Assembly (NCBI GenBank): GCA_017394885.1
Contig: JAFPWO010000015.1
Span: 1-64,000 of the forward strand
Direction of reading: 5' to 3'
Origin: Lachnospiraceae bacterium
GTDB taxonomy: Bacteria > Bacillota > Clostridia > Lachnospirales > Lachnospiraceae
DNA: 64,000 bases
The translations under genes were made by a program, and so were the position numbers. Below are positions 28,116 through 35,753 of the stretch, one piece after another; position 1 is the stretch's first letter; every line of letters begins with the position of its first letter. The notes under the pieces are model-generated. The model did not search any database. It was not told where the DNA came from and saw only the letters and a program-made list of their open reading frames with translations.

Positions 28116-28327
28116 CGAAAAAAGGAGCTCGTAAAGAGCTCCTTTTTCGCGGAGAAACGGGAACTGCGTTCCCGAGCGCCGGAGGCGCGGGCAGCCGAGC
28201 CGAACGCCGCCTGCGGCGGGAGGAGTGAGGCGAGGCTGGCGCAGCGGTCAAAATCGCGAGCAGCCTGTCTGCGAAGCGATTTTGGGCACCGCAAGAGGGC
28301 TTGCGAAGCAAGTTCAAATCCCTCCTT
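28095..28327 (+). repeat. Direct repeat of the tRNA-Ser 3' end flanking a hairpin-rich spacer
   Basis: GTTCAAATCCCTCCTT occurs exactly at 28095-28110 (T arm and acceptor of tRNA-Ser) and at 28312-28327, outside any gene. Between and beyond them (28148-28486, no gene) lie several compact palindromes: CGGGAAC/GTTCCCG at 28158-28174, GCGCC/GGCGC at 28176-28188, CGCCGC/GCGGCG at 28205-28218 and AAAATCGC/GCGATTTT at 28250-28283. The second copy looks like a displaced tRNA 3' end, as left by tRNA-targeting integrative elements, but no integrase gene is present in the window. Confidence 0.55.
28119..28147 (+). terminator. Terminator of tRNA-Ser
   Basis: AAAAAGGAGCTC and GAGCTCCTTTTT pair perfectly over a GTAAA loop (28131-28135) just after the tRNA. 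The A-run and T-run make it bidirectional. A near copy with a GGAT loop occurs at 44917-44946. Confidence 0.85.
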
Positions 28328-28486
28328 TTCTCTGACCTTCGAAGCCGGTCTTTGAACCCGAGCGCTGGAGTCGCCCAACCCCAGAGGAGGAAGCCCGAAG
28401 CGCCGCCTTTTGCGCAGGCAAAGCGCTGCTTTGCTTGCTTTTGCTAACTTTTCGGATTATTCTGTCGTCGAAGGGAGGCGGAAAAC

Positions 28487-29161
28487 ATGAACACGATAGG
28501 TCAACACCTCAGAATCATCCGTCAGGAGAAACAGATCAGTCAGGAGGAACTGGCGAAAAAGGTATTTGCCACGAGGCAGACCATTTCCAATTATGAGACG
28601 GGAAAATCGTCGCCGGACCTGGCGATGATCGGGGCGCTTGCAAAAGCACTGGAGGTCGACAGTGAAGCCCTTCTTTACGGAGACGGAAAAGATGAGAAAA
28701 AGCGGCATGTCTGGACCCTGTGGATCGGCGCGCTGATCCTGACAGCCCTGATCCTGATCCTCGCGGCCGCCGGCAAAGAGGCGATTCCCGCTGCGGATGA
28801 TTTTAAGCAGATCATGGTATACTGTTTCTGGAAAACGGTCCTGCTTTGTCCCGCCGTTTTTCTTCTCGGCTGGAGCACGGCCGGCGTCGTTCTTCTCTAT
28901 GTTCCGCCGGAGGAACGCCTTTTCCGGCAAAACCGGAGGATCATGATCGGGACGGTCCTGATTACGGGGCTCTTTGCGGCAGCGTCGCTTCTTACGGTCC
29001 TGACAGCCACGGGAACTCCGTTGTCGGGACCGAGATACGGCGTACTGGGACAGGGCATTTTCAGCCTTGTGTATACGGTCGCGTACCGTTTCTGGCCGAA
29101 GCTCCTCTTTGTTCTTCTCGGCACAGTCGGCTGCGTATGCGCCTGCGGAAAAGATGCGTAA
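28487..29161 (+). CDS. XRE-family regulator with C-terminal membrane domain
   Basis: The 224-residue protein has an N-terminal helix-turn-helix (residues 6-60: LRIIRQEKQISQEELAKKVF ... ATRQTISNYETGKSSPDL) followed by about four hydrophobic segments (residues about 75-215). It would be a DNA-binding protein tethered to the membrane. The ligand is unknown. GGAGG precedes ATG 28487. It is the first gene after the tRNA-Ser and its repeat. It belongs with two other XRE-plus-membrane proteins in this window (at 35754 and 48244) but, unlike them, it has several membrane spans rather than one. Confidence 0.85.
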   Translation: MNTIGQHLRIIRQEKQISQEELAKKVFATRQTISNYETGKSSPDLAMIGALAKALEVDSEALLYGDGKDEKKRHVWTLWIGALILTALILILAAAGKEAIPAADDFKQIMVYCFWKTVLLCPAVFLLGWSTAGVVLLYVPPEERLFRQNRRIMIGTVLITGLFAAASLLTVLTATGTPLSGPRYGVLGQGIFSLVYTVAYRFWPKLLFVLLGTVGCVCACGKDA

Positions 29162-29196
29162 AAAACCACGCGTTCTTTCGAAAACGGAGGAGAAAA

Positions 29197-30792
29197 ATGA
29201 TAACATTATTCAGAAATGGCAAAGTTTTTACACCGGGCCTTGGAAACAGTGATTCATTTGCGGTGGACGATAATCGTTTCATCCCTGTGGAACAGGCTGC
29301 TGCACCGGACAGGATCGTGGATCTGAAAGGAAAATTTGTATGTCCCGGATTTATCGATACGCATCTGCATCTCATAGGATACGGTCGGGCGCTCTGCTGC
29401 TGTGATCTTAATGAACATACAGGCAGCCTTCAGGAGATGAGCGACTATATGCGGGAATATCTGGACAGAACGCCGCTTCAGGAAGGCCAATGGCTGTTTG
29501 CCCGGGGATGGAACGATGACTGTTTTACCGATGTCAGACGGCCGGTCAATCGGCATGACCTGGATCTGATCAGCACGGAGGTGCCGATCTACGCCGGAAG
29601 GACCTGTGGCCACTGCGTCTGTGTTAACACCAAAGCGCTGGAGGTCATGGGGGTCACGGTGGACACCCCTGCCCCCGAGGGCGGCCGGATCGGCGTAGAG
29701 AACGGAGAACTCACGGGAATGTTTTTCGACAATGCCATCAATATTGTCCGAAATGGCATGCCAAATCCTGACGTGGAGGAAATCAAGGTTTATATCATGG
29801 CGGCATGCCGGGCACTAAATTCTTTCGGCGTCACCAGTGTTATGACCGATGACTTCACCGCGTTGTACCGTTGGCCCAAGGTCACAAAAGCCTACAGACA
29901 GCTGGCGGATGATGGAATTCTGCCGGTACGGGTCTATCAGCAGTCCTATTTCGATACGCCGGGGAAGCTGGACGAGTTCAATAACGCAGGGTATACCACC
30001 GGCACCGGCGACGATATGTACCGCATAGGTCCGCTGAAGATGATTGCTGACGGTGCGGTAGGCGCGCATACCGCTTTTCTTTCCGAACCCTACACAGATA
30101 TGCCGGATACCTGCGGCACCGCGATCTACACGCAGGAGGTGCTTGATCAGATGATTGGCCTGGCCAATCGAAAGGACATGCAGATTGCGATCCATGCTAT
30201 TGGCGACGGCTGTGTGGACATGGTGCTGAGCGCCTACGAAAAGGCGTTTGCGGAGCATCCCAGAGTGGATCATCGGGATACGCTGATCCACTGTCTGGTC
30301 ACGCGGCCGGATCAGCTGCCGCGCATGAAAAAGCTTGGTCTCAGAGTGCATTTTCAGAGCGCTTTCCTGGACTATCACTGCCGCATCGCGGAACAACGTC
30401 TCGGCCATGAGCGGGCCATGAACGCCTACGCCTGGAAAACGATGCGGGATATGGGGATCCCGGTGTCCAACAGCAGCGACGCTCCGGTAGAGGTGCCGGC
30501 CCCGCTTCGCGGTATCCAACTGGCGGTGACGAGAAAATCCGTAGACGGCACGGCGGCACCATTGAACCCTGCCGAATGTTTTACAGTGGAAGAAGCCATT
30601 GCCGGCTATACCACGGATGCGGTATATGGCAGCTTTGACGAGAAGGTCAAAGGACAGATCGCACCAGGCTTTCTGGCGGACTTTACGATTCTGGATACTG
30701 ATCCCATGACCTGTTCGCCGGATGAAATCGTGAAGATCAAGGTGCTGGAAACCTGGATGAACGGAAAACAAATCTATGGCAACGAAGGTTGA
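29197..30792 (+). CDS. Amidohydrolase 3 family protein (YtcJ-like)
   Basis: The start at ATG 29197, with GGAGGAG upstream, gives 531 residues; the open frame extends further upstream only as noise through the preceding gene. The metal-binding HLHLIGYGR motif (GFIDTHLHL) opens the barrel. IHAIGDG, a typical VNSSDAPVEVP-like segment (here VSNSSDAPVEVP) and the C-terminal GQIAPGFLADFTILDTDP strand motif match the family of zinc-dependent amidohydrolases with unknown or broad substrates. It is cytoplasmic, with no signal peptide. It stands 35 bases after the XRE gene and may be its target, which is inference. Confidence 0.88.
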   Translation: MITLFRNGKVFTPGLGNSDSFAVDDNRFIPVEQAAAPDRIVDLKGKFVCPGFIDTHLHLIGYGRALCCCDLNEHTGSLQEMSDYMREYLDRTPLQEGQWLFARGWNDDCFTDVRRPVNRHDLDLISTEVPIYAGRTCGHCVCVNTKALEVMGVTVDTPAPEGGRIGVENGELTGMFFDNAINIVRNGMPNPDVEEIKVYIMAACRALNSFGVTSVMTDDFTALYRWPKVTKAYRQLADDGILPVRVYQQSYFDTPGKLDEFNNAGYTTGTGDDMYRIGPLKMIADGAVGAHTAFLSEPYTDMPDTCGTAIYTQEVLDQMIGLANRKDMQIAIHAIGDGCVDMVLSAYEKAFAEHPRVDHRDTLIHCLVTRPDQLPRMKKLGLRVHFQSAFLDYHCRIAEQRLGHERAMNAYAWKTMRDMGIPVSNSSDAPVEVPAPLRGIQLAVTRKSVDGTAAPLNPAECFTVEEAIAGYTTDAVYGSFDEKVKGQIAPGFLADFTILDTDPMTCSPDEIVKIKVLETWMNGKQIYGNEG

Positions 30793-30860
30793 TCACGGAT
30801 GTGGTATGATACGGGTTGTCGGGAGAACACCCGGCTCGCTATGGACAGAGGTTGTGATAT

Positions 30861-31361
30861 ATGTCAGACAGTTTTGAGATCCGTGCGGTGAATGAGAGCG
30901 ATTACGAGTTCATCCTCCGTGTGAACGAAGAAAATGTCGAGGTTCTCTCTCCGATGGACAGGGAAAAGCTCGAGGCATTCGTAAAGATGGCAGAGATGTT
31001 TGCCGTCGCGCTTGCGGGCGGGGAACGGGCCGCTTTTTTCATCGCGCTCACCGAGGGCGCCGCATCCTATGAAAGCGAGAACTATCAATGGTTCAGGAAG
31101 AAGTTCGATCGGTTTTTGTATGTTGACAGAATCGTGATCGATGCGCCATTTCGCAGAAGAGGGCTGGGGAAGGCCTTGTATCGGGAAGTTTTCCGCTACG
31201 CAAAACAGCGTGGGATACCGGTCGTCACGGCGGAGATCGATACGGTCCCGTATAACGAAGCAAGTCTGATATTCCATGAGCGGTTGGGTTTTGCCGAGGT
31301 CGGCACGCAGTTTATCCGGGGCGGGGCGGTCAAGGTTTCTCTGCAGGCTGCCGAAGTGTAA
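30861..31361 (+). CDS. GNAT family N-acetyltransferase
   Basis: The 166-residue protein shows the GNAT fold: an N-terminal FEIRAVNESDYEFILRVNE, VDRIVIDAPFRRRGLGKALYREV with the R/Q-x-x-G-x-G/A acetyl-CoA motif (about residues 93-105), and NEASLIFHERLGFAEVG at the C-terminus. The acceptor is unknown. A terminator follows the stop codon and a separate promoter region lies after that, so it is probably the last gene of the short amidohydrolase unit. Confidence 0.88.
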   Translation: MSDSFEIRAVNESDYEFILRVNEENVEVLSPMDREKLEAFVKMAEMFAVALAGGERAAFFIALTEGAASYESENYQWFRKKFDRFLYVDRIVIDAPFRRRGLGKALYREVFRYAKQRGIPVVTAEIDTVPYNEASLIFHERLGFAEVGTQFIRGGAVKVSLQAAEV

Positions 31362-31393
31362 TAAAGCGATTCGAAAACGATCCGCGGAAAAAG

Positions 31394-31414
31394 GACCCGA
31401 TCGGGTCTTTTTTT
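31394..31414 (+). terminator. Terminator after the GNAT gene
   Basis: GACCC (31394-31398), a GATC loop, GGGTC (31403-31407) and a run of seven T, 32 bases after the acetyltransferase stop. Confidence 0.75.
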
Positions 31415-31425
31415 CTTGCTTTGCA

Positions 31426-31482
31426 TTGACAGCGCCGGGAAAAACATATATTATAATCATTGTTATATAACAACGATTATAA
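31426..31482 (+). promoter_or_regulatory. Promoter with overlapping palindromic TetR operator
   Basis: TTGACA (31426-31431) is followed after 17 bases by TATTAT (31449-31454), with other A/T hexamers close by. A 32-base palindrome spans 31451-31482: its left arm TTATAATCATTGTTA and right arm TAACAACGATTATAA differ from perfect symmetry at one position. It overlaps the -10 and start region and lies 19 bases before the tetR start, so autorepression is expected. Confidence 0.8.
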
Positions 31483-31501
31483 ATCGAAGAAAGGGACTTT
31501 T

Positions 31502-32089
31502 ATGCCGCCCAGAGCAAAAATCACGAAGGAACGGATCATCAGCGCAGCCATTGAAGTCATACGGCAGCGCGGATTTGAAGTCGTCAACGCCAGGACAGTC
31601 GCCGCGCAGCTGCACTGCTCCACCCAGCCGGTGATGTACCATTTTTCAACTGTTGACGCCATGAAGCGGGCGGCTTACGCCCAGGCCGATCATCTGCACT
31701 CGGAGTATATGATGACGATCCCGCCGGAGCAGGATCCGATCCTTGCGATCGGCTTAAACTATATCCGCTTCGCCGTGGAGCAGCCCCAGCTGTTCCGCTT
31801 CCTGTTTCAGTCCGGATATGCGGAGGAGAAGAGCCTCCTGGAGATGATCGATTCCGAGGAACTGGTCCCGGTCCTTGCGGCCATGCAGGAAGGCGCGGGG
31901 CTCAGCATGGAAAAAACAAGGCAGGTGTTCCTGACGGTGGCGCTTTTCGCCCACGGCTATGCCAGCATCATTGCCAACAACGGCCTGGAATATGACGAAA
32001 AACTGATCGCGGAGCATCTGGAACACGCGTGGAACGGCGCATATCTCGCGGCTACGCAGGAGGAGAAGGAAGATGAAGAAACTGTATGA
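31502..32089 (+). CDS. TetR-family transcriptional regulator
   Basis: The 195-residue protein has the TetR helix-turn-helix (residues 8-55: ITKERIISAAIEVIRQRG, VNARTVAAQLHCSTQPVMYHF) and a C-terminal ligand domain with no recognised ligand. I use ATG 31502 with AAAGGGA upstream; the longer frame from 31460 would start inside the operator. Its gene overlaps the CPBP protease gene by 17 bases, and a strong palindrome overlaps its promoter, so it most likely represses its own operon. Confidence 0.92.
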   Translation: MPPRAKITKERIISAAIEVIRQRGFEVVNARTVAAQLHCSTQPVMYHFSTVDAMKRAAYAQADHLHSEYMMTIPPEQDPILAIGLNYIRFAVEQPQLFRFLFQSGYAEEKSLLEMIDSEELVPVLAAMQEGAGLSMEKTRQVFLTVALFAHGYASIIANNGLEYDEKLIAEHLEHAWNGAYLAATQEEKEDEETV

Positions 32090-32837
32090 AAAAAGCGAGA
32101 TCACTTTTGCGATCCTGTGGATCGTGATCTACACCGTGGGCATGGGGATCCTGCAAAATCAGTTCGGGCTCGATTCACTGTGGCATATGCTGGGGCTGGC
32201 CGTGATATCCGCCGCAATGTTCCTGTTTGTGAAAAGGAACGGCCTCACGGAGAAGTACGGCCTGGCCGGATGGGCGAAGAACAGCAAAGCCATGCTGTGG
32301 TTCATCCCCTTGTGGATCCTTTCCTGCCTGAATCTTCTCAGCGGATTCAGGCCGGATTATCCGGTGCCGGGGCTGATCTGGGCTGCCGTATCCATGGCGC
32401 TGGTCGGATTTGCGGAGGAGCTGCTCTTCCGGGGCTTCCTGTTCAAGGCGATGCTGAAGGACGGGAACGTCAAAGCGGCCGTCATCGTCTCCTCCGTCAC
32501 TTTCGGGCTCGGACATATTATGAATCTTTTCACCGGGCAGGATCTGGTCGAAACGCTCAACCAGGTGGTCTTCGCGGTTGCGGTCGGTTTTGTCTTTACG
32601 TTTGTGTTTTACAAGAGCGGGAGCCTTCTGCCCGGGATCCTGGCGCACAGCTTCATCGACGTCTCCTCTGTTTTCGCCGCCGATGAAGGGTCAAAGCTTT
32701 TGAATCTGATCCTGCATATCGGGATCATCGTCCTGTCTGCGGCATACTGCTTCTACCTGGCCAAGTGCGTCGAGGCGCCGGCGGTCAACCGGACAGATGG
32801 GCAGAAGAAGGGCACGCCGGACCCGCGGGAATGCTGA
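32073..32837 (+). CDS. CPBP family intramembrane metalloprotease (Abi)
   Basis: The 254-residue membrane protein has about seven hydrophobic segments and the CPBP catalytic motifs: EELLFRG (EExxxR) at about residue 111, FGLGH (FxxxH) at about 145 and HSFID at about 195. Members are related to CAAX prenyl proteases and to bacteriocin-immunity proteins (SkkI, PlnI). Overlap with the TetR gene indicates one operon. No bacteriocin-like gene is evident next to it. Immunity to a foreign peptide or membrane-protein processing are both possible roles. Confidence 0.9.
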   Translation: MKKLYEKSEITFAILWIVIYTVGMGILQNQFGLDSLWHMLGLAVISAAMFLFVKRNGLTEKYGLAGWAKNSKAMLWFIPLWILSCLNLLSGFRPDYPVPGLIWAAVSMALVGFAEELLFRGFLFKAMLKDGNVKAAVIVSSVTFGLGHIMNLFTGQDLVETLNQVVFAVAVGFVFTFVFYKSGSLLPGILAHSFIDVSSVFAADEGSKLLNLILHIGIIVLSAAYCFYLAKCVEAPAVNRTDGQKKGTPDPREC

Positions 32838-32860
32838 AAAAACAGATTTCATAAAAAAAG

Positions 32861-32897
32861 CCTGCCGGAGTGAAACATTCTGCCCGGCAGGTTTGTA
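32861..32897 (+). terminator. Terminator after the TetR-CPBP operon
   Basis: CCTGCCGG (32861-32868) and CCGGCAGG (32884-32891) form a perfect 8-bp stem with a 15-base loop, then a T-rich tail. Confidence 0.65.
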
Positions 32898-32955
32898 TTA
32901 TGGATAAAAGCGATTGCTGCTTCTGAAAGGAATAACAATGCCCTGGAGGTTTCTT

Positions 32956-34362
32956 ATGAGAAACAGAAAAATGATTTGGAAATCCGTCGGCCTGCTGCTT
33001 GCCGTTTCCCTGCTGCTTTCGGTCCTGTCAGCCTGCGGCAGTGCGCCTTCCGTTGTGTCGTCCGACGATCCGTCTGCCGCGCCTTCCGCTGCGCCGTCCG
33101 AGGAGCCGTCCGCCGTGCCTTCCGGGTCCGGGGAAGAAACGGCCGGCGTTCAGGCAGAAGAGCCGGTGATCTGGGCCAAAAAGATGAGCACGAAGAAAAC
33201 GGAGAGCGTCAGCAGAACCATGAATACGGAGTCTTTTGACGAAAAGTTCCTTGCGTATTTGTCACAGCATGCATCCGGCAACTATATGGCCTCGCCGCTC
33301 TCTTTCCGCTATGCGCTGGGCCTGCTTCTGGCGGGGGCTGAAGGAGAAACCAAAGCCGAACTCCTGACCGCGCTCGGCGTTTCGTCCGAAGAGGAATGGA
33401 TCGCACACTGCCTGGATTTCAACGGCTTTGTCGAATACTTTGCGGCTGATCTTGAGCGCGAGATCGGGGAGTTTAACGAAAACCGGAAGCAGGGCTGGAT
33501 TCCGGCTGATGCCGACGAGCCGTTCCGCGCGCTTCGCGTGGCCAATTCCGTCTGGAAAGCGGAGCGGATCCGGGAAAGCTTCCGGGAAGCCTATCGGGAA
33601 TCCGTTGAAAAGAATTACGCGGCGGAATACCGTTCCTTTACCGCGGCGAATGCCGTGGAAAAGATCAACGAGTGGGCAGATATCAAGACGGAGCATATGA
33701 TCCCGAAGCTCCTTTCGGAGGATTATCCCACGGAGCAGCTGGCGATCGTTCTGATGAACGCCCTGTATTTCAAGGATTCCTGGGTGACCGAGTTTGCCGA
33801 AGGGGCGACAAAAGAAGGGGATTTCCGTACTCGCAGCGGCCAGGTCGTCAAAAAAGATTTCATGACGACCACGGAGCAGTTCTCCTACTATGAAGATGAG
33901 GAGACCCAGCTCGTGATCCTTCCGATGAAGGGCGGCGTCTCGATGGCTTTCGTGCTCGGATCGAAAGAAGGGCTTGCGGAAAAGATTGCAAGAGCAAGCA
34001 GCGAAAAAGTGCAGGTCACGATCCCGAAAATGGATCTTGAGACGGATTTCTCAAACGGAGAACTCGTGGATTTCCTGAAGGAATGCGGCGTCAGCCTGGC
34101 CTTCAATGGGGAAAAAGCGGACTTTTCCGCGATGATCGATTATCCGGTCTACGTGAGCGATATCATACAGAAGACCCGCATCAAGCTGGATGAGGAAGGC
34201 GTTGAAGCGGCGGCGGTGACGGCGATCATGATGAGGGACACGGCCGTGTATATCCCGGAAGAACCGAAGGTTTTCACCGCGGACAAACCGTTCTCGTTCT
34301 ATATCTACACGACCTGCAACGATACGACGGCTATTATGTTTGCCGGAGAGATCGTAGAATAA
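32956..34362 (+). CDS. Lipoprotein serpin (serine protease inhibitor)
   Basis: The 468-residue protein starts at ATG 32956 with GGAGG six bases upstream. It has a signal peptide ending in LSAC (lipid anchor Cys27 or so), a Ser/Ala/Pro/Glu linker (about 30-60), and then a full serpin domain with SPLSFRYALGLLLAGAEG, MNALYFKDSW, and the hinge EEGVEAAAVTAIMM of the reactive-centre loop (about residue 413 on), which keeps the small-residue hinge needed for inhibition. PFSFYIYTTCNDTTAIMFAGEI ends the domain and is cited here in two overlapping pieces: PFSFYIYTT and TTAIMFAGEI. The P1 residue lies near MRDTAV and cannot be fixed. It would inhibit serine or cysteine proteases at the cell surface, for example host enzymes. 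Confidence 0.92.
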   Translation: MRNRKMIWKSVGLLLAVSLLLSVLSACGSAPSVVSSDDPSAAPSAAPSEEPSAVPSGSGEETAGVQAEEPVIWAKKMSTKKTESVSRTMNTESFDEKFLAYLSQHASGNYMASPLSFRYALGLLLAGAEGETKAELLTALGVSSEEEWIAHCLDFNGFVEYFAADLEREIGEFNENRKQGWIPADADEPFRALRVANSVWKAERIRESFREAYRESVEKNYAAEYRSFTAANAVEKINEWADIKTEHMIPKLLSEDYPTEQLAIVLMNALYFKDSWVTEFAEGATKEGDFRTRSGQVVKKDFMTTTEQFSYYEDEETQLVILPMKGGVSMAFVLGSKEGLAEKIARASSEKVQVTIPKMDLETDFSNGELVDFLKECGVSLAFNGEKADFSAMIDYPVYVSDIIQKTRIKLDEEGVEAAAVTAIMMRDTAVYIPEEPKVFTADKPFSFYIYTTCNDTTAIMFAGEIVE

Positions 34363-34382
34363 AGCTTTTTAAAGACAGTTAT

Positions 34383-34450
34383 GACAGTCAGGGGACAGAT
34401 CCCATGCGGCTCACGAAAGTGAGACACCTGGGATCTGTCCCCTGACTGTC
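34383..34450. repeat. REP-like long inverted repeat with nested hairpin
   Basis: Bases 34383-34404 and 34429-34450 are a perfect 22-base inverted repeat (GACAGTCAGGGGACAGATCC... and its complement). Inside is a second hairpin CTCAC-GAAA-GTGAG (34410-34423). It lies between the convergent serpin and DUF362 genes. The size, G-rich arm and nested stem resemble REP/MITE elements mobilised by IS200-like transposases. It may also end transcription. Confidence 0.7.
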
Positions 34451-34469
34451 CTGCCTGATTATCCTGCCT

Positions 34470-35594
34470 TTACACGATTCGGACCAGTTCGTACGCCCGG
34501 CTTCCGAGGCCGATCTCTTCCGCATGGATCAGCCCGGCTTCCCACTCGGCGTCGGGGTGGTTCAGGTGGAAATACTCGTGGTTGGGATCCGTGTCCCAGC
34601 GCTCCTTCCGGTGCCGGTCCAGGCGGCTTCCCTCGCACACGGGCATCTTGTTGCAAAGGTCCACGCAGGCCTGATCCAGCGCGACCGGGTCGAAGGAGGC
34701 CAGCATGCCGACGTCCGGGATGATCGGGATATCGTTTTCGGCGTGGCAGTCACAGAAAGGCGAAACGTCGCAGATCAGGGAAATATGGAACGCCGGCCGG
34801 TCTTTCACGACGGCGTACGCGTATTCGGAGATCTTCTGGGACAGAATGGCCGTGGAATTGACCACGCTGGGCTCGATGGCGTCCTTGGGACAGACGGCCA
34901 GACAGCGGCCGCAGCCGACGCACTTGCTATGGTCGATATGTGCCTTCCCGTTTTCGATCACCGGGCCTTCATGTGCGCAGATCCGCGCGCAGGAGCCGCA
35001 GCCGACGCAGAGGGACGGCTCCACGACGGGCTTGCCTTCCCAGTGCTGCTCCATCTTGCCGCCCCGGGAGCCGCTTCCCATGCCGAGGTTCTTCAGCGCG
35101 CCGCCGAATCCGGCTTCTTCGTGGCCTTTGAAGTGGCTCAGGGAAATAATAATGTCCGCGTCCATGATGGCCCGGCCGATCTTGGCCTCTTTCACGAGCG
35201 GAAGGTCAATGGGTACCAGCGCCTCGTCCGTCCCTTTCAGGCCGTCGGCGATGATAACGTGGCAGCCCGTCTGCAGCGGGGAAAATCCGTTGAGATAGGC
35301 CGTGTCAAGATGGTCGAGCGCATTTTTGCGGCTGCCGACGTACAGTGTATTGCAGTCCGTCAGGAAAGGCATTCCGCCGCGCTCGCGGACGTAATCCGTG
35401 ACGACTCTCGCGTACTGCGGACGCAGATACGCCAGATTGCCGAGCTCGCCGAAATGGATCTTGACGGCGGCGTAGCGGTCGGTGAAATCGATCTCCTCAA
35501 AACCGGCGCGCTTCATCAGCCGGTGGAGCTTCTGCGGAAGCGTCTCGATGGGAGTGGCGTGAAAATCGGTAAAAAATACTTTGGATGGTTTCAT
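34470..35594 (-). CDS. DUF362 domain protein with two 4Fe-4S clusters
   Basis: The 374-residue protein has a DUF362 domain (residues about 1-185; VKIHFGELGNLAYLRPQYAR, LSHFKGHEEAGFGGALKNLGMG), then a dicluster ferredoxin segment with CVGCGSCARICAHEGPV and CVGCGRCLAVCPKDAI (about 193-245), then a C-terminal part with CDVSPFCDCHAENDIPI. It is cytoplasmic and probably handles electrons; the reaction is unknown. These proteins are common in strict anaerobes. Length is typical. A TAGGAGG-type ribosome site precedes ATG 35594. It stands alone between convergent and divergent neighbours. Confidence 0.88.
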   Translation of the reverse strand: MKPSKVFFTDFHATPIETLPQKLHRLMKRAGFEEIDFTDRYAAVKIHFGELGNLAYLRPQYARVVTDYVRERGGMPFLTDCNTLYVGSRKNALDHLDTAYLNGFSPLQTGCHVIIADGLKGTDEALVPIDLPLVKEAKIGRAIMDADIIISLSHFKGHEEAGFGGALKNLGMGSGSRGGKMEQHWEGKPVVEPSLCVGCGSCARICAHEGPVIENGKAHIDHSKCVGCGRCLAVCPKDAIEPSVVNSTAILSQKISEYAYAVVKDRPAFHISLICDVSPFCDCHAENDIPIIPDVGMLASFDPVALDQACVDLCNKMPVCEGSRLDRHRKERWDTDPNHEYFHLNHPDAEWEAGLIHAEEIGLGSRAYELVRIV

Positions 35595-35753
35595 GGTACC
35601 TACCTCCTGATGGTATTATGACAGGGAGAATTCCCTTCTGTCAAGGGGACAAAACCGGTCTGTTTTGCAGATCCGGGGCATTTACTCACTTTGTGTCCTG
35701 TACGAACAGCGAATTTTTTCGTATGCTGAAGCCGGAAAGGAGGTCATCGGGTT

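Noticed and set aside
28063..28378. Minus-strand reading frames over tRNA-Ser (84 and 93 codons, with EGFEPSRRF-type text)
   Set aside because: They are the well-known spurious translations of the antisense of a tRNA-Ser gene and its terminator; no ribosome site and no family.
28846..29196. Upstream extension of the amidohydrolase frame (117 codons)
   Set aside because: It lies inside the XRE gene in another frame; GGAGGAG at 29186 marks the real start at 29197.
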